Source of the DNA: Candidatus Thorarchaeota archaeon | Lineage (GTDB): Archaea > Asgardarchaeota > Thorarchaeia > Thorarchaeales > Thorarchaeaceae | Length of the DNA: 6,061 bases | NCBI GenBank assembly: GCA_016840245.1 | Contig: JAEOST010000014.1 | Location: 1 to 6,061 of the forward strand | Direction of reading: 5' to 3' | In this document: positions 5,183-6,061 of the stretch, piece by piece | Numbering within the stretch: position 1 is the stretch's first letter | Layout: each line of letters starts with the position of its first letter | Program-made: the position numbers and the translations under genes | The notes under the pieces: generated by a model | Database searches by the model: none | Seen by the model: the letters and a program-made list of their open reading frames with translations, nothing else | What the model was told of the DNA's origin: nothing

Positions 5183-6061
5183 TTATCTCGTGAAGTACTT
5201 GAATATCAAGTCTATAGCTGACTCCAGGTCTCTGAGATCTATCATCTCAAAACTACTGTGCGTATAGCGACACGGTACTGCTACCACAGATACCAACTGC
5301 CCTTGCATGGCAATCTGAGCACCATCTGTGGCATAATTATGGTAGACTGCTCTCTGTATCTTGATATCGGACTGCTTCCCCAACTCGAATATCTTCTGAT
5401 TCTGCTCATGTGAATAATAGATTTGATTGTCTTTAACGACTACTACAGGTCCTTCACCTAGAGATACTCCAGCCTCTCCGGATGTACCTGGATAATCATC
5501 TGCCAAACCCACCTCTGCAATAATGACTCCGTCTACATCCAACTTCTGAGCAATTGCTGCGGCTCCCTTAGCACCCATTTCCTCCATTACGGTACTGATG
5601 AAGGTGACTGAGGGTCGCTCATCTATAGGTAACTTCGACAGTTTTTCTGCAAGAAGTACAATCATTGTCAACCCGATTCTGTCATCGATTGATTTGCCCA
5701 TGACGTGTTTTCCTATCTTCTCCAGTGTTGAAGCATACACGACTGGGTCTCCAATATTGATTCCAAGCTCCGCAACCATGTCTGCCGAATTTGCTCCCAC
5801 GTCAAGAAAGACCTCTTCGTACTTTGGTAATTTCTTCTTTTCCTCAGGACCTGCAATATGTGCGGTCTTAACTGCAAAACATCCTGGAATCAAACCTGAG
5901 TCTGACATGATATAGACTCGTTGTCCAGGTAACAACCTTAAATCCGGTAGATGCCCTGCAGTGTTCCACTTTGTCAATATGAAACCGTTTTCATCAATAC
6001 CACTTACTAGGAATCCAACTTCGTCTGCATGAGCAACGAGTGCATACTTTCCCTTCTCTCC
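5183..6061 (-). CDS. M42 family metallopeptidase (tetrahedral aminopeptidase-like), N-terminus cut by the right edge
   Basis: Two hundred and ninety-two codons are visible, read leftward, and the frame is open to the window edge. The start codon lies outside; the TTG at 5977 is an internal Leu. Members are cytoplasmic di-metal aminopeptidases, many forming hollow dodecamers that trim peptides released by the proteasome, and some relatives are mislabelled endoglucanases. Numbering from the visible end, the active site appears in order: AHADEVGF (metal-binding His11), SIDDRIGL (bridging Asp126 or 127), MEEMGAKGA (catalytic and metal Glu160/161), IIAEVGLADD (Glu183 at the fourth ligand position, usually Asp) and RYTHSSFE (His268). 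LDVGANS and YATDGAQIA are further family marks. Roughly 60 N-terminal residues are missing judging from the usual length of about 350. The C-terminus is complete, ending FKYFTR. Substrate preference cannot be read from this. Confidence 0.92.
   Translation of the reverse strand, partial: GEKGKYALVAHADEVGFLVSGIDENGFILTKWNTAGHLPDLRLLPGQRVYIMSDSGLIPGCFAVKTAHIAGPEEKKKLPKYEEVFLDVGANSADMVAELGINIGDPVVYASTLEKIGKHVMGKSIDDRIGLTMIVLLAEKLSKLPIDERPSVTFISTVMEEMGAKGAAAIAQKLDVDGVIIAEVGLADDYPGTSGEAGVSLGEGPVVVVKDNQIYYSHEQNQKIFELGKQSDIKIQRAVYHNYATDGAQIAMQGQLVSVVAVPCRYTHSSFEMIDLRDLESAIDLIFKYFTR

Noticed and set aside
5197..5211. ACTTGA-ATA-TCAAGT palindrome as a terminator for the NfeD-like gene
   Set aside because: The stem is only 6 pairs and A/T-heavy, no T-run follows on the plus strand, and it lies in the peptidase coding sequence.
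5975..5977. TTG as the start codon of the M42 peptidase
   Set aside because: The same frame continues to the window edge through AHADEVGF, which carries an essential metal-binding His, so the true start lies outside the window.

Overview
The window reads as archaeal chromosomal DNA. The signs are a TrmB-type helix-turn-helix regulator, an M42 (tetrahedral aminopeptidase-like) metallopeptidase, a short NfeD-like membrane protein, AT-rich TATA-like boxes close to start codons, and Shine-Dalgarno sites of the GGAGGT/GGTGA type in front of ATG or TTG starts. Base composition is moderate and AT-leaning, and codon use looks uniform across the genes. The lineage cannot be fixed from sequence alone. 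The style recalls Asgard (Thorarchaeia-like) or euryarchaeal genomes, but that is only an impression.

Left part (1-3545): the first bases of a TrmB-family regulator run leftward off the window edge. Across a 203-base divergent intergenic region lies a tight plus-strand operon: an ABC-2 type ATPase (290-1237), then two paralogous six-helix permeases with large outside domains (1240-2373 and 2370-3545). The genes are separated by 2 bases and by a 4-base overlap, so they probably form one exporter with one ATPase gene and two different permease subunits. The divergent region holds several inverted repeats built on a recurring TGTAAY/RTTACA half-site. One of them overlaps the ATPase ribosome binding site. 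The simplest reading is a regulator-plus-exporter module in which the TrmB-like protein controls the operon, perhaps in response to the exported compound. The substrate is unknown.

Middle (3549-4673): an MFS transporter on the minus strand converges on the exporter operon with only 3 bases between stop codons. A hairpin followed by a T-rich tract, on the plus strand, lies inside the last codons of this gene and could end the exporter transcript.

Right part (4674-6061): a 128-base divergent promoter region separates the MFS gene from a plus-strand NfeD-like gene (4802-5182). That gene in turn abuts, stop codon to stop codon with no spacer, a minus-strand M42 metallopeptidase that is cut by the right edge of the window. 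These last three genes have no evident functional link to each other.

No RNA genes, CRISPR arrays, insertion sequences or clear pseudogenes were seen. There is no gene-free stretch over 300 bases. The most rewarding part is the 87-289 control region with the TrmB-ABC module. It looks like a new instance of a known kind of system rather than a wholly new one.
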